Positions 63,988 to 64,000 of a stretch of DNA of 64,000 nucleotides are shown here, piece after piece (the first letter of the stretch is position 1; every line of letters begins with the position of its first letter). Origin of the DNA: Competibacter_A sp037045535 (GTDB taxonomy: Bacteria; Pseudomonadota; Gammaproteobacteria; Competibacterales; Competibacteraceae); assembly GCA_037045535.1 (NCBI GenBank), contig JBAOHI010000072.1, forward strand, positions 62,001 to 126,000, written 5' to 3'. Both the position numbers and the translations under genes were made by a program. The notes under the pieces were generated by a model. That model was given only the letters and a program-made list of their open reading frames with translations, did no database searches and was not told where the DNA came from.

Positions 63988-64000
63988 AGGTCGCAGCGAA

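Noticed and set aside
1..64000. CRISPR arrays, insertion sequences, integrases or phage genes
   Set aside because: No regular repeat-spacer pattern, transposase or integrase frame, or terminal inverted repeats were noticed.

Overview
The window is 64 kb of gammaproteobacterial chromosome, almost fully coding. The evidence is the order mutL-miaA-hfq-hflX-hflK-hflC-(DUF2065)-hisZ-purA followed by rnr-rlmB, together with bamC, nudF, mtfA, sirB2 and hrpB. A phasin gene suggests polyhydroxyalkanoate storage, and a tandem pair of DUF2173 genes is typical of environmental, often sulfur or wastewater-associated, proteobacteria. I would guess an environmental lineage such as the Competibacteraceae, but the sequence alone does not settle the genus. 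No insertion sequence, integrase, CRISPR array or rRNA operon was seen; there is one tRNA (Leu, CAG).

Layout. 1-13.9 kb: housekeeping block (BamC tail, mismatch repair, tRNA modification, Hfq, ribosome GTPase, HflKC protease modulator, His and purine synthesis, tRNA-Leu, RNase R, 23S rRNA methyltransferase). 14.2-20.5 kb: a more AT-rich polysaccharide export operon of the exosortase A (XrtA/PEP-CTERM) type: export lipoprotein, chain-length determinant, tyrosine autokinase, outer-membrane barrel, ATPase. 20.6-26.2 kb: a small type VI secretion cassette: a fused sheath protein, VgrG, a DUF4123 adaptor, and an unknown protein with an internally duplicated domain. 26.2-29.1 kb: a PLP decarboxylase and an AMP ligase of the exosortase A-associated families. 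29.2-35.3 kb: glutaredoxin-like protein, FadL-type porin, fatty acid beta-oxidation genes, UspA. 35.4-38.9 kb: PepSY protein, PhoP/PhoQ-like two-component pair and an EEP nuclease-fold protein. 39-46.4 kb: a lone HExxH protein, tsaE-nnr, exosortase H with its partner membrane protein, Nudix hydrolase, lipoprotein, MtfA. 46.6-57 kb: two large c-di-GMP proteins, one apparently active and one degenerate FimX-like, around AraC, TatD, TcdA, a nitronate monooxygenase and AmpD. 57-64 kb: FBPase, phasin, Sel1 protein, SirB2, a PAAR-like DUF4280 protein, HrpB and two DUF2173 proteins.

A striking property is that nine genes carry ten interruptions, each of which shifts the frame by +1 and nine of which are repaired by removing a single base; a tenth gene (polysaccharide export) has an insertion of about 52 nt with the same net shift. 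The disrupted genes include mutL and hrpB. A systematic sequencing or assembly error is the most economical explanation, so these genes are annotated here as full-length with the shift position stated.

The most interesting accessory elements are the VgrG/DUF4123/duplicated-domain cassette with its fused TssB-TssC protein lying between two exosortase A blocks, the unassigned HExxH protein, the hairpins in the hfq upstream region, and the degenerate receiver-GGDEF-EAL protein.
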